Below, one piece after another: positions 11,545 through 26,824 of a stretch of 64,000 nt of DNA. The DNA lies in contig CM019701.1 of the NCBI GenBank assembly GCA_009760885.1, positions 13,847,963 to 13,911,962 on the forward strand. Reading direction: 5' to 3'. How positions within the stretch are numbered: the first letter of the stretch is position 1; each line of letters opens with the position of its first letter. A program made the position numbers and the translations under genes. The notes under the pieces were generated by a model. The model ran no database searches. It saw nothing but the letters and a program-made list of their open reading frames with translations, and had not been told where the DNA came from. Source of the DNA: Achatina immaculata (lineage: Eukaryota > Mollusca > Gastropoda > Stylommatophora > Achatinidae).

Positions 11545-12724
11545 TAACACGACATCCTAATTGCTATGGGGAACTTCAACGCTAAGGTAGGGAAAGATAC
11601 GCTGAAAAAGAAATGGGAAATAAGGAATTGACATGGTAAATCAGAATGGAGAAAGATTAATTGAAATATGTCTAACAGAGGGCATGGTCATTGGAGGCAC
11701 AGTAATTCCACACAAAGAGATACATAAAACAACGTGGATATCTCCATATGATAGAACTAGAAACCAGATAGATCATTTTTGTATTAGAAAGCAATACAGC
11801 TCTGATAGATGTAACGGCATATAGGGATGCATATATTAACAGTGATCACAATCTGTGTATAGGGAAAATAAAACTAAAACTGAAAAGCCAACACAAGAAA
11901 TCAGTACACAGAAAGATAGACAGCCACAACCTACAAGAAGAGAATACTAATAGTAATTTCAATCAGGAACTTGGTAATCACTCCATAACACTCAGTGAAA
12001 TAGAGGCGATAGATACAGATGAATTATGGACCTTTTACAGCACAGCCATAATCACTGCAGCAAAAGCAAGCGCTGGACTGAAAAAACCAAATGGAAAAGC
12101 ATGGATATCAGAAAACACACGGAAGTAAATACATGAAAGATGAGAAGCCAAATTAGACATGTTGAATGTAAAAACAGATCTTGGAAAAGATCTGGAGAAA
12201 GCAATATACAAAGAAATAGATAAGAAAGTAAAAAGTTCAGCTGGAAAAGATAAAAGAATACATAGACAAGATGGCTAAAGAGGCAGAGAAAGCAGCAAAA
12301 AAAAAAAAGACAGCAAAACTTTATATAACATACAAAAGAGGCTAACAGGTACTATTACATCTAAAGAAAGATCAATCCTTACCAAAACTGGAACCCTGTT
12401 AACATCAAGTAAAGACCAAAAGCAAAGACAGACTGAACACTTCCAAGAAATACTTAATCGACCACACCCAAAAAGAAGTGATAAACCTTGAACCTGACTT
12501 ACTAGCCCCACAACTAAATGTCAACCTACATGAAATTACATTGCATGAAATTGAAAGAGCAGTGAATTTAATGGCTAACAAAAAAACTGCAGGTCAAGAT
12601 GAAATAACACCCGAATTGTTAAAAGCTATCAATAGTGACAACATGAGACAACTACAGAGAATGTTTAATAAGATTTGGAAAGAAGAAAAGGTCCCTTCTA
12701 AATGGAAAAAAGGAATCATTGTTA
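11545..12724 (+). pseudogene. Family A LINE fragment: endonuclease plus N-terminal RT
   Basis: Parallels 5551-6735 of the larger copy, from the HDILIAMG block of the endonuclease to the NKIWKEEK region of the RT, with many small indels and stops. It begins mid-endonuclease and stops before the RT palm, where the tandem array starts at once. Losing the 3' end is unusual for a LINE, so the right side was probably removed by the rearrangement that produced the array. Confidence 0.9.
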
Positions 12725-16552
<3,828 letters not shown>

Positions 16553-16571
16553 TACTAGGATTCTTACTCAC

Positions 16572-16668
16572 CATGCATATTCCTTGGGGTTGTCCAAACT
16601 GACTCTAACCACGTAGACAGCACAGAGCAGAAGTTTGAGACTGATGTATACCAAGGAGATGTTGATTC
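16572..16668 (-). CDS. KCNT/SLO2-like K+ channel, exon encoding S1
   Basis: Exon of 97 nt read from 16668 down to 16572. The acceptor ends tctatgtctggcag at 16669 and the donor gtgagt starts at 16571. Read from its third base it gives INISLVYI then SLKLLLCAVYVVRVSLDN and PKEYA. This is a membrane segment ending in an Arg-Val ... Asp-x-Pro motif that matches S1 of KCNT/SLO2 channels (pattern SLKLL-x-C-x-x-Y-x-x-RV-x-L-D/E-x-P). It enters with two bases of a split Gly or Arg codon and leaves with TG, which the next exon completes to Cys. The host gene therefore runs on the minus strand. The exon is too short and too split to appear as an ORF. A tandem array starts 19 nt into the downstream intron. 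Confidence 0.85.
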
Positions 16669-16833
16669 CTGCCAGACATAGACACAAACTATCAGTAACA
16701 AACAGGATATTCGTCGTTACATTATTAGTTAAGTAGTAACAACAGGAAGTATCAAATGTTTTAGTAACAAAAACGATACTTTATCTATCCTAGAAGTGGC
16801 TATCATATTTGCAGTTGTATCTGCCATCTAGAG

Positions 16834-17140
16834 CACACATGGGCAATTCTTGGCCCGTGGCAACATTTTGTGGCCCGTACCTAATCTATCTACACATGTT
16901 CTTTAAAACAGTGTAATTTGCTGGAAACGTCAGCAATGCTGATTTTACAATGCAGAACTACAATCGACTAGCTTGCTAACTTTATAATATAGAATATCTC
17001 AAACTACTGCACATAATCCAATTGCATTAATTAAATTACGTGCGTTGTGCGACTATGAGGTTCGTAAAATATACTGCCGGCGTGAAGATTGAGGAAAGTC
17101 TTTTTTGGCCCGCCGAGCAATAAAAGGTTGACCATTCCTG
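16834..17140. mobile_element. hAT-type non-autonomous element (MITE)
   Basis: A 307-bp element flanked by an 8-bp target-site duplication with one mismatch (atctagag at 16826, acctagag at 17141). Ends are imperfect inverted repeats: cacacatgggcaattctt on the left and caggaatggtcaacctttta on the right (reverse complement). No coding capacity. Confidence 0.75.
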
Positions 17141-17148
17141 ACCTAGAG

Positions 17149-17672
17149 CCAATTTGATTGAGTTTTTTAGCCTTGTAAATCATTGCTAAAGTCCCGAAAA
17201 CAACAAACGTGCCGTTAAGTCACTGGAAAAAAAAAGAAATACACTTGGTAAGTCACGGAGAAAGTTCTTACAAGCTGACCACTAATTTTCTGGAAAATGT
17301 GATGTTCTGATAGAGCACTTTCAACCTAGTGGGAGAAATTGTGACAAGTAGCTTACTAGACGATCAGTGCATATCACCATGAGTAGTCCTATCTATTGTG
17401 AGGCTACCTTTGATAAAATCGTGCATTTTTAACACTTATTATGTACATTGTATTTGTTGTGATATTTCTTATTGTTTCACGTCAGCGGTATTTTTAAAGC
17501 TTCATTTTCTCATTATTATTGGGCGATTTCTTTTAATCCGGCATGGCAAAGGAACCAAAGGTGCCGGATAATCAGTGTTTAACCAGTGTGTTCATTTTCC
17601 CCATTAAATATTGGCAGTCACATATGAGTACACATAGACTGTGTGATCTATAATTCTGTCACTTTACTGACA
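17149..17672. other. Intronic sequence left of the mariner element
   Basis: No repeat or reading frame recognised. Confidence 0.4.
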
Positions 17673-17674
17673 TA

Positions 17675-18842
17675 CGAGGGGTGATTAATAATTTATTAGC
17701 ATAAGGTATAACGGATTGTGGACAACTTTTCTGGGTTATTTCTCAACATAGTCCCCTTGCAAGTTTATGCACTTAGTCCAGCGATCCTGGAGCATACGGA
17801 TCCCTTCTTTGTAAAAGTCAGCATCTTGTGCCAGTAGAAAGTGGTCTACAGCATGAGTGACGTCATCATCTGAAGCAAATTTGCGACCACTGAGATCTTT
17901 TTTGAGTTTGGTAAACAGGTAATAGTCCGAAGGGGCCAATTTCACTCGACTCTTTTCCTTCAATTTGACTCGCAATTGCTTCACAAGATGAGCGTAATAG
18001 GCCCAAGTGACCGTTCTGCCCTTTTGAAGATAGTCTACCAATAGCACACCTTCTGAATCCCAAAAGATGGAAGCCATCACTTTGCTTGCAGACAGAATCA
18101 CCCTTGCTTTCTTTGGGGGTGGGGATCCATGATGTTTCCACTGCTTTGACTGTTCTTTGGTTTCTGGTTGAAAATGATGAACCCAAGTCTCATCCATAGT
18201 CACAAATTGCTGAAGAAACTTTTCAGGATCTGCAGAAAAATGGCCAAGATCGTCTCTTGGCATGTTGAGACGCTGTCGTTTGTGATCAGCTCCAAGAAGT
18301 TTCGGGACCCATCGAGAAGAGACCTTTGGCATTTGAAGATCACTGTGAATAATGGCATGAACACGTTCCTGGGAAATGCCCAACTCACTAGCAATGTACC
18401 GCTCAGTTAGTCGTCGATCCTCTGCTATCATGTCATGGATTCTGCTGGTGATTTCATCGGTGGTTACCGTTCTTGGTCTTCCTGGACGGGGATCTAATTT
18501 CAGATTCTCCATTCCATGTTTGAATTGAGCTGCCCATTTCTTCACTGTGCTGTAAGAAGGGGCACTCTCCCCTAGTCTCTCTATCATATCCTCATGGATC
18601 TCCTTCGATGAAAAGCCCTTGATGCAGAGGTAGCGAAAAGATTGTTCGATGAGAAATTTTACCCAATTTCTCATTTTCTGCCAACCCTTATCACTTCAGT
18701 AGCCTGTAAAAAAATTGGTTGCAGTTAATTTCTTGAAACTTAGTGTTTAATCTTACATTAACCTGATCTACAAATGCACCTAACATCAACTGTGTGTTTC
18801 AAGTATTTGTACCTTATGCTGAGAACTTATCAATCACCCTCG
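17675..18842 (-). mobile_element. Mariner element, complete ends
   Basis: A 1168-bp element with TA on both sides (17673-17674 and 18843-18844). The terminal inverted repeats start cgaggggtgattaataa on the left and cgagggtgattgataa on the right (reverse complement), and both reach gcataagg about 30 bp in. It carries one transposase gene on the minus strand, parallel to the host gene. Confidence 0.92.
17736..18674 (-). pseudogene. Mariner transposase, open but lacking a catalytic Asp
   Basis: 312 codons without a stop, against roughly 345 for typical mariner transposases. The N-terminal paired-like helix-turn-helix region has SYSTVKKWAAQF and PRPGRPRTV (about 41-70), followed by RWVPKLL (121-127). 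The first catalytic Asp is D161 in TMDETWVHH, and the third is D250 in LAPSDYYLF. The block between them that normally holds HDNA-x-x-H and the second Asp is missing: KEKSRVKL runs straight into APSDYYLF. This is an in-frame deletion of about 35-40 residues, so DNA cleavage should be lost although DNA binding might remain. The C-terminus (RWTKCINLQGDYVEK) is normal. Confidence 0.92.
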
Positions 18843-19282
18843 TATATTCATTCGAAAACATATTAAATCTTCGCTACGCGAAGTATAAAGTTATGTTTAT
18901 TGTGAATGCTAAACGTGCACAGACTTCTATCTAAACAATGCACGAACTATCCGAATAATGCATAATCTGTCTGAACAATGAGAATAAACAAACGGTGTGT
19001 GAATGTTGACAATGACAGGCATCATATACAGAGATAATAACAAATATCTGAACAAGGTACATGTCTGGATACCAAGAATAAAAAGTTCTAATCAAAACTT
19101 TGACATCTGTCATCAAAATATTGCACTAGTAATTACAATGGACACATTTTTCGTAAAGATTACATTTTTACTTATTAAAAAAACTTTTTGTGGTCCCTTG
19201 TGTTTTGAAAACATTTCCGTTACTTTCAATGTATCACGTGATTAACATTAAGAATTCCATCAACTGACAGGTGACACTTATC

Positions 19283-20221
19283 TCAATGTAAACTAAACTG
19301 TTTATATTTCAACACATTCAAGTATGCCTGGAAAAACAGCTCAAACATCCCTTCTTTGTAAAAGTCAGCATCTTGTGCCAGTAGAAAGTGGTCTACAGCA
19401 TGAGTGACGTCATCATCTGAAGCAAATTTGCGACCACTGAGATCTTTTTTGAGTTTGGTAAACAGGTAATAGTCCGAAGGGGCCAATTTCACTCGACTCT
19501 TTTCCTTCAATTTGACTCGCAATTGCTTCACAAGATGAGCGTAATAGGCCCAAGTGACCGTTCTGCCCTTTTGAAGATAGTCTACCAATAGCACACCTTC
19601 TGAATCCCAAAAGATGGAAGCCATCACTTTGCTTGCAGACAGAATCACCCTTGCTTTCTTTGGGGGTGGGGATCCATGATGTTTCCACTGCTTTGACTGT
19701 TCTTTGGTTTCTGGTTGAAAATGATGAACCCAAGTCTCATCCATAGTCACAAATTGCTGAAGAAACTTTTCAGGATCTGCAGAAAAATGGCCAAGATCGT
19801 CTCTTGGCATGTTGAGACGCTGTCGTTTGTGATCAGCTCCAAGAAGTTTCGGGACCCATCGAGAAGAGACCTTTGGCATTTGAAGATCACTGTGAATAAT
19901 GGCATGAACACGTTCCTGGGAAATGCCCAACTCACTAGCAATGTACCGCTCAGTTAGTCGTCGATCCTCTGCTATCATGTCATGGATTCTGCTGGTGATT
20001 TCATCGGTGGTTACCGTTCTTGGTCTTCCTGGACGGGGATCTAATTTCAGATTCTCCATTCCATGTTTGAATTGAGCTGCCCATTTCTTCACTGTGCTGT
20101 AAGAAGGGGCACTCTCCCCTAGTCTCTCTATCATATCCTCATGGATCTCCTTCGATGAAAAGCCCTTGATGCAGAGGTAGCGAAAAGATTGTTCGATGAG
20201 AAATTTTACCCAATTTCTCAT
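19283..20221 (-). pseudogene. Mariner transposase copy with swapped C-terminus
   Basis: Identical to the 18674-17736 gene through DADFYKEG, including the deletion of the second catalytic Asp. It then crosses the duplication joint and ends with unrelated codons from flanking DNA (MFELFFQAYLNVLKYKQFSLH). It thus lacks both catalytic function and the native C-terminus. Confidence 0.9.
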
Positions 20222-20389
20222 TTTCTGCCAACCCTTATCACTTCAGTAGCCTGTAAAAAAATTGGTTGCAGTTAATTTCTTGAAACTTAGTGTTTAATCT
20301 TACATTAACCTGATCTACAAATGCACCTAACATCAACTGTGTGTTTCAAGTATTTGTACCTTATGCTGAGAACTTATCAATCACCCTCG
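19348..20389 (-). mobile_element. Partial second mariner copy
   Basis: Generated by the tandem duplication rather than by transposition. It keeps the TIR at the 20389 side (TA at 20390-20391) but lacks the one next to the transposase 3' end, so it cannot move as a unit. Confidence 0.9.
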
Positions 20390-20994
20390 TATATTCATTC
20401 GAAAACATATTAAATCTTCGCTACGCGAAGTATAAAGTTATGTTTATTGTGAATGCTAAACGTGCACAGACTTCTATCTAAACAATGCACGAACTATCCG
20501 AATAATGCATAATCTGTCTGAACAATGAGAATAAACAAACGGTGTGTGAATGTTGACAATGACAGGCATCATATACAGAGATAATAACAAATATCTGAAC
20601 AAGGTACATGTCTGGATACCAAGAATAAAAAGTTCTAATCAAAACTTTGACATCTGTCATCAAAATATTGCACTAGTAATTACAATGGACACATTTTTCG
20701 TAAAGATTACATTTTTACTTATTAAAAAAACTTTTTGTGGTCCCTTGTGTTTTGAAAACATTTCCGTTACTTTCAATGTATCACGTGATTAACATTAAGA
20801 ATTCCATCAACTGACAGGTGACACTTATCTCAATGTAAACTAAACTGTTTATATTTCAACACATTCAAGTATGCCTGGAAAAACAGCTCAAACATTTCTT
20901 CTTTGTGTTTATCACATACATGAAATCCATCTTGTCAAATGCTCTACTGTATGTAGTCTCATACTTTTCGTGTAGTATATCGTGCTGTTCGGTC

Positions 20995-21430
20995 GTCTTT
21001 GAGAGATGTGGTCTGTTGGAAAATGAAGAAGCTAACAGAGTTGCCAAATCTGGTAGCAGACGACCACAACATCAACACCCTGTCTCATACAGTAAAACCA
21101 GAACTATAATCAAGCATCAGTACAAGAAGCTATAGACTGACCAGCACAACAAATCATTTATCAGATGGTGCAGATATCATGTCAAGAACACACCACAATC
21201 TTCAGACTACGCATGGGACACTGCCGTTTGTGAGCACACTGATTACACACGCGAAGCAGGCACCCAGACTCCATAGCACATCTTGCAGATCAGGCCCTTC
21301 CACTAAGAAACTCGTGCCTAGCTCTGGCCACATGGAGCTACACTGGAAGACAAACTTTGGGACGAAAAGCATGACACCCCCCCCCAAGACTGCACAATTT
21401 ATCCTGACAATAAGTGTAAGAATCTCGATA
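20995..21430 (+). pseudogene. Non-LTR retrotransposon RNase H and C-terminal relic
   Basis: One frame reads ENEEANRVAKSGSRRPQHQH followed by PVSYSKTRTIIKHQYKKL. This matches the end of a LINE-encoded RNase H (GNE-x-A-D-x-LAK-x-GS) and its linker. Further on another frame gives IFRLRMGHCRL, the conserved FRLRTGHC block of the same region. Stops and frameshifts are frequent. It differs from the other LINEs here, which lack RNase H. Confidence 0.7.
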
Positions 21431-21610
21431 TGTTACTTTACCAAAACTCTGATATATTCTCTATACTCTGTCCAACTCTCCTTATCTGGACGTGTTGCGC
21501 AGCTGTCAAAGCTTGTTATTCAGGGCTGACCAACAACGCTTTGTAATTCTACTAGAAACTAACTACCACGCTCTATCAAGGGTAGAGACAAGAGTGTATT
21601 GGTGGCAGAA

Positions 21611-22481
21611 TGTGTCTGAACATCGTAAAGTGGTAGAGTCTGAGAATTGCATGGTGGTGGAGTTTGTGTGAGAATCGCATGGTGGTGGAGTTTGTGTGAG
21701 AATCGCATGGTGGTGGAGTTTGTGTGAGAATCGCATGGTGGTGGAGTTTGTGTGAGAATCACATGGTGGTGGAGTTTGTGTGAGAATCGCATGGTGGTGG
21801 AGTTTGTGTGAGAATCACATGGTGGTGGAGTTTGTGTGAGAATCGCATGGTGGTGGAGTTTGTGTGAGAATCGCATGGTGGTGGAGTTTGTGTGAGAATC
21901 GCATGGTGGTGGAGTCTGTCTGAGAATCGCTGGTGGTGGAGTTTGTGTGAGAATCGCATGGTGGTGGAGTTTGTGTGAGAATCGTATGGTGGTGGATTTT
22001 TTGTGAGAATTGCATGGTGGTAGAGTTGTCTGAGAATCGCTGGTGGTGGAGTTTGTGTGAGAATCGCATGGTGGTGGAGTTTGTGTGAGAATCGTATGGT
22101 GGTGGATTTTTTGTGAGAATTGCATGGTGGTAGAGTTGTCTGAGAATCGCATGGGGGTGGAGTCTGTCTGAGAATCGCATGGTGGTAGAGTTTGTGTGAG
22201 AATCGCATGGTGGTGGAGTTTGTCTGAGAATCGCATGGTGGTGGAGTTTGTCTAAGAATCGCATGGTGGTGGAGTTTGTCTAAGAATCGCATGGTGGTGG
22301 AGTTTATCTGAGAATCGCATAGTGGTAGAGTCTGTCTAAGAATCACATAATGGTGGAGTTTGTCTGAGAATCGTATGGTGGAATTTGTCCTAGAAGTGTA
22401 TAATGATAACATTTTATTTTAGCAGTCTACAATGGTGGAGTTTATACTAGAAGTATAAAGTAGTGGAGTTTGTTGGACAAA
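21611..22481. repeat. 28-bp minisatellite, about 30 units
   Basis: Unit gagaatcgcatggtggtgga plus gtttgtgt, with variants. A block of about four units is itself repeated at roughly 21920-22030 and 22030-22140, a higher-order duplication. The 225-, 217- and 149-codon minus-strand ORFs (rich in HHHAILTQTPPP) arise because the repeat lacks stops and are not taken as genes. Confidence 0.95.
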
Positions 22482-24264
22482 TGCAGTTTCTTGCGCTCGC
22501 TGTGAGAATTCAGCAAAGAACTGAACACATGCCCGGTACAACTATTCATGTAGGCTGTCTGTGAGACGGCTCCGAAGATCTCAAATTTGCACTCAAGTCC
22601 CACAAAAACACTGGGGCAAGTAAATGGTCTTACGTTACCAGGAAGAACCGGTGATGATGCTAAAACAAGGAATTAAAAAAGAACTAAGAGGTCATAACGT
22701 TATGACAACGTGCAGGCTAGAAACACTGCGATTTTTAACGAGCTAGGAAGAGGAAACAAAGAATGAAAGAAAAGCTTGTATTTGGTAGGCTTTATGTTGC
22801 TACAGCACCAGGAACTCAACTGTCAAGTATTATACTCACACATATTCAAAGATAACTCAAAGTGTTAATACATTATTGAAAACTTGACATTAATTATGCC
22901 TAGCATATTCTTCTGAAATTCGGTCACGAAATGATGACTGTTGCGAGAACGCCAACTGTTTTCGTTCATGGATAATTCTGCGCGTGGTCTTGCTACACGA
23001 TGCAAGATTTCTTACAGTTTACGTGATGGTTAATTCATCATGTTCTCTACCCATCAGCGTTAACATTCATGCTTCTCTATTTCTGTCAGATCATATATGT
23101 ATTATTCAAAACAAAATACAATATTTAATTTTGCCCTGTCCAGTACAGGTGAAAACAAAATTTAGGTATTAAAATATTTTGTGTTCTTTCCATTCTTAGG
23201 GTAAGTGGGAAATTTAAAACAGACAGAAAACAATTTGTGTGTGTTTTTTTTTTCCTATCATTAGAAATCCGTCCGTCCATCCAGAGATAGAGTTAAAGGA
23301 GAAAACAAAATTATTACCTGGTATGGAGAAGTTTGTATAAACTGTGCTCTGATCCAAAGAAGCAATACAAACATGGCAACATGCTAACTAGCACGGCTCA
23401 TGATGATGTTTAGATCACATTACTTTATGGAGGTCCTAGGCAGTCATCAAGATTGATTACATTGCTCATGCCTGACTAATCTATCATCTCATCACCAAAT
23501 TCAGGACCCATTACTGGTGCTTTCTTTTATAAAGTTGTGTCCCTTTTACTCTGCCTTGTGATTGATCCCTGAGATTGATTTAACAAAAACAGGAAAGCAG
23601 TGACATAGCTGAGGTTTTAATGTTAGAAGATGGCAAGAGAGATATGTTTGAGTGATTTTAAAACTTCAGCTCTGCTCTGTGTTAGATTTAAATTGTTGAT
23701 AATTTGAAAAATTAAGAGAAGTCTTCTGTTTGCAGCTAGTTTTTAAGGATGCACTAGATGTTTGCAAAGGCTTAATTTGATTCACATCACAAAGTTACAT
23801 TTTCTGTTTAGCTGGTAGTTTTGGTTAAGTAAAGTTGATGTGATAGCAGGTGTTCTTTTCATTTACAGGATCTAGGATTGAGCCAAACAAAGAAAAAATG
23901 TTTGTTGCTAGTTTTTGGCATCTTCGATCAGATTGGTTGCCTATCCTTTCCTATGTAAAACCAGTCAGACACTTTTCCTCGAGGTTTACTTTTTTTTTTC
24001 CTTCAGGTTCTCTATCTTCTCATGACTAGTCCAAAGAATTATGAATGTTCTTCACCGTGGATTGAATTATTATTTTAAAAAAATACATATTCTGCGAGTT
24101 GTCTGGGAATTTCTTCATGGGTTCTCTAGTAGTCTTGGGCCCGGGTTCTCAGTCTAGGGTATCTATACCTGTTAGAGATATGGAGAAACAAATTATGGCA
24201 GTTTGGGATTCCATCTCTGAATGACAAGTAAAAAAATTGCTGCTAGATTAGAATTTTCTTTCAG
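22482..24264. other. Intronic sequence with one putative exon
   Basis: Mostly unrecognised AT-rich DNA containing the putative exon at 23318-23348. At 22641-22666 a strong acceptor-like tract (ttttttaattccttgttttag) and a gtaaga donor bound only 26 nt on the minus strand; its phase does not fit the chain, so I do not call it. Confidence 0.4.
23318..23348 (-). CDS. Putative microexon upstream of the channel S1 exon
   Basis: A 31-nt interval read from 23348 down. A good acceptor precedes it (tttgtattgcttctttggatcag) and the donor gtaata follows. Entered in phase 0 it reads STVYTNFSIP and leaves one G, which would make Gly with the first two bases of the S1 exon at 16668. Its length and phase are exactly what that exon needs. 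The peptide has no clear similarity to the conserved pre-S1 region of KCNT channels, so this could be chance. Confidence 0.3.
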
Positions 24265-24277
24265 CTGTTCTGTTCTT

Positions 24278-24500
24278 ACACTTGGAGATGATAGACGAGA
24301 ATAGACAGACAAAAATGGTTTATACAGAAGTGATAAATGGAGGCAGACCAAGAGAACTATGGCGTGACAACCTGAAAGAAGATCAAGGAGCCTTCAGGGT
24401 GGACAACTGCCATGAGAAGACTACGAACAGAGAGGAATGGAGACAAATCTTATCTGCAGCAATGAGCAGCAATGGCTCGGAAAGCTGAATGGATGAATGA
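24278..24500 (+). mobile_element. 5'-truncated LINE tail with 13-bp target-site duplication
   Basis: Flanked by ctgttctgttctt at 24265-24277 and 24501-24513. It encodes the last about 70 codons of a LINE ORF (GGRPRELWRDNLKEDQ, EEWRQILSAAMSS) and ends in atggatgaatga, a short-repeat tail. The perfect duplication suggests a fairly young insertion. Confidence 0.88.
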
Positions 24501-24513
24501 CTGTTCTGTTCTT

Positions 24514-26515
24514 GCTATAAAAGTGTAAAATAAAACCAAGATATTGAACTGTTTGGAAGTCATAATGGTACCTAATTTGGACTGATTGATGATTATGCTT
24601 TTTTAAACTCTGGCAAAAATAGGTATGAGGACATACTGGGTAATTCACTGTGGGTTTGTAACTACAAAAAAACATGAAGCACCCAGTCCAAGGTAAACGT
24701 ATCTTTCTGTAAAAGCGCATCGCTTGCTTCCAGACATGACATTAATCAAGATCCGTGTCATGTACAACAAAACACTTCCAAATCTTAATCAGACCAAGCA
24801 AGAAGTTAAATAACTGATCGAAGGAGATTTACTTTTCAACTACTATTCTAAGATGTTCATTTAGCCACACTTGGTATAGATTATAATACGTATATCTGTT
24901 GCAGTTTGTACATTGTTGCTGTACTTTTTTAGTCGGAAAACGCATGAACAGAAAAAAATGAATGTACTGATAACGGCAATAGTATATGGACAAGCGTATG
25001 CAGACAGTGTCGCATATACACTGAGAAATCCACCTCCTAACAATGAAATTAACGTGGATGTCAGTAGAACTGCATGATAAGATCGCTTTGTCAGCAACAC
25101 ACTGAAACTGTTCTGTGTAGGATTGGATTGATCTTCCATTGTCTAGTTTCAGTTGTTAGAATAAAGGTTTAATTGTTTACAAGAAGAAGATAAGAGAGAT
25201 TTCAACCCCTTCTAGCACTGACAGTTTTATTATTTAATATTAGTGGCTCGTTTCAAAGAGAAATTATTATCATTATTATTATTGAAAAAAAAGAATCCAT
25301 GTAGATTATTTATTAATTTTATTAAATTGAATTATTTTGTGTAAATTTCTTTTGGTAAATTTCATTAATTTAGACAATGAAGAAAAGAGTGTCTCTATAA
25401 CATAAAACAGCGGAAGAAGGTTGTGACTAGCATGGGTTTTACTGCATGTTTTCATGTCTGAACAAAATAACTGTAAGGGTACAAGAAACACAGTAGCTCT
25501 TACTCCGAGTAACAAAATGATAGAACGGAAATAATACTACTACCACACTATGTCCACACTCCGTCCCTCCCCTTTCCCTCCCTTAACTGTGGTAAAGAGT
25601 AGAGTAAAAACTAGCCTGACATAGTACTCTCTTTGTGTTCCTTCTTACTCTCTTTAACATGAGTGTCTTACCCTTAATACACTTCAGACAAGAACTTTCT
25701 TCAACTTTCACACTCTACTCTGTGCCTAAAGCAACAGAAGAAGGCCTCGTTTGTTTCAGTCTCTGAAAACTACACCCACGTTTCAGAGCAAAAAAAAGAA
25801 AAACTGAGAGAAGTCAAAAATGATGGTCAAAACAGAACTGGAATTCGCAGAGAATACTCAACGTCGGCAGCGTTTCTCTATAATCTGTTGATATACACAT
25901 TTCACACTGTCCAGCTATCAACACGAGGACATCAAATGATATCAACCAGAGGCAAGATAACATATCTTTTCTTCCACATTTCTTTCTTGTATTTCTAAAG
26001 AAGAGCGGTACCTCAAATAAGCTGTTAAAAAAATTCTTCTTTGTTTCACTGTTAGAAAAATCTTTTCTCGTTTTGTCAAGCTCTGTCTACATTCAAATTC
26101 TTTTGTATGTGTGCTCCAGAGTTTCTGCTCTAGAATGTGCTCAGCAGAGCAACAGCATCTTTGTCTTAACAAGCCATGTCTAGTCAGAAGTGACTAAATA
26201 CAGCAACAATTTTTACTTATATAGCATACACATTACCAATGCTAGATTAAGACTTTTTAACCCCATAGTAACAAAATTATAACGCAATATTTCGGCTTTC
26301 CCTTCAAGAAACAACAACAAACAAAGCGACAGAAGGAGATAACAGGTATTAGAAAGTTTTTCCTGTCGAATATTCTATATAAGTCATTCACGAGTGTGTA
26401 ACAGCACTAGCTGAGCGTAAAACAGAATAATTAATTTTCTTATTAACGTAGAAAATGGTCAATGCACAATTGTCAGCTTCTGAAATTCTGTGTATGCTTG
26501 AGTTTTTTTTTTTTT
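24514..26515. other. Intronic sequence, no feature recognised
   Basis: About 2 kb without a recognisable repeat, splice-bounded exon or protein motif. Small ORFs have no family features. Confidence 0.4.
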
Positions 26516-26754
26516 TTACACTGGCAATGGTTGGGACATGTGCTCCGAATGACTGACAACTCACTACCAAAAAATAGCACTAAGATGGACACCACAGGGG
26601 AGCAGAAGTAAGGGTAGATTAAAGGAGATATGGAGAACAACAGAGAGGATTTTGAGCAATAGAGGGCTCGCCTGGGCAAGTGTGGAAAACAAGGCAAAGG
26701 ATAGGCGTTTGTGGAAAACCCTTGAGGAAGCCTTATATGCCATTGGCACTTAAT

Positions 26755-26821
<67 letters not shown>
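26516..26821 (+). pseudogene. LINE C-terminal fragment with (GA)n tail
   Basis: Same family as 2991-3640. It begins at the WRWLGHVLR block after a T-run and ends AEEALYAIGT-like before a (GA)n tract at 26756-26821. It keeps CGA where the other copy has a stop. An extra A and small deletions break the frame. Confidence 0.8.

Positions 26822-26824
<3 letters not shown>

Larger units (their letters stand above)
17801..20894. repeat. 1547-bp tandem duplication
   Basis: Copies are 17801-19347 and 19348-20894. All compared stretches, including several open frames, are identical. The unit runs from inside the mariner element's transposase 3' end to about 500 bp beyond its far TIR. Left, internal and right boundaries all carry cttctttgt, a 9-bp microhomology next to the joint. 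This is a recent duplication or an assembly duplication. Confidence 0.95.

Noticed and set aside
17866..18410. ORFs overlapping the mariner transposase in other frames (106, 80 and 64 codons)
   Set aside because: Shadow frames of the transposase, duplicated with it at 19413-19957.
21559..22412. 217- to 225-codon minus-strand ORFs rich in HHHAILTQTPPP
   Set aside because: Product of a 28-bp tandem repeat that is open in several frames.
22641..22666. 26-nt exon candidate with a strong acceptor tract
   Set aside because: Its length does not keep phase between the 23318-23348 candidate and the S1 exon unless a weak alternative donor is used.
26388..26570. FYVNKK peptide on the minus strand resembling the KCNT FYVNEN block
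   Set aside because: The following residues do not match, no splice signals bound it, and it runs into a stop; taken as chance.
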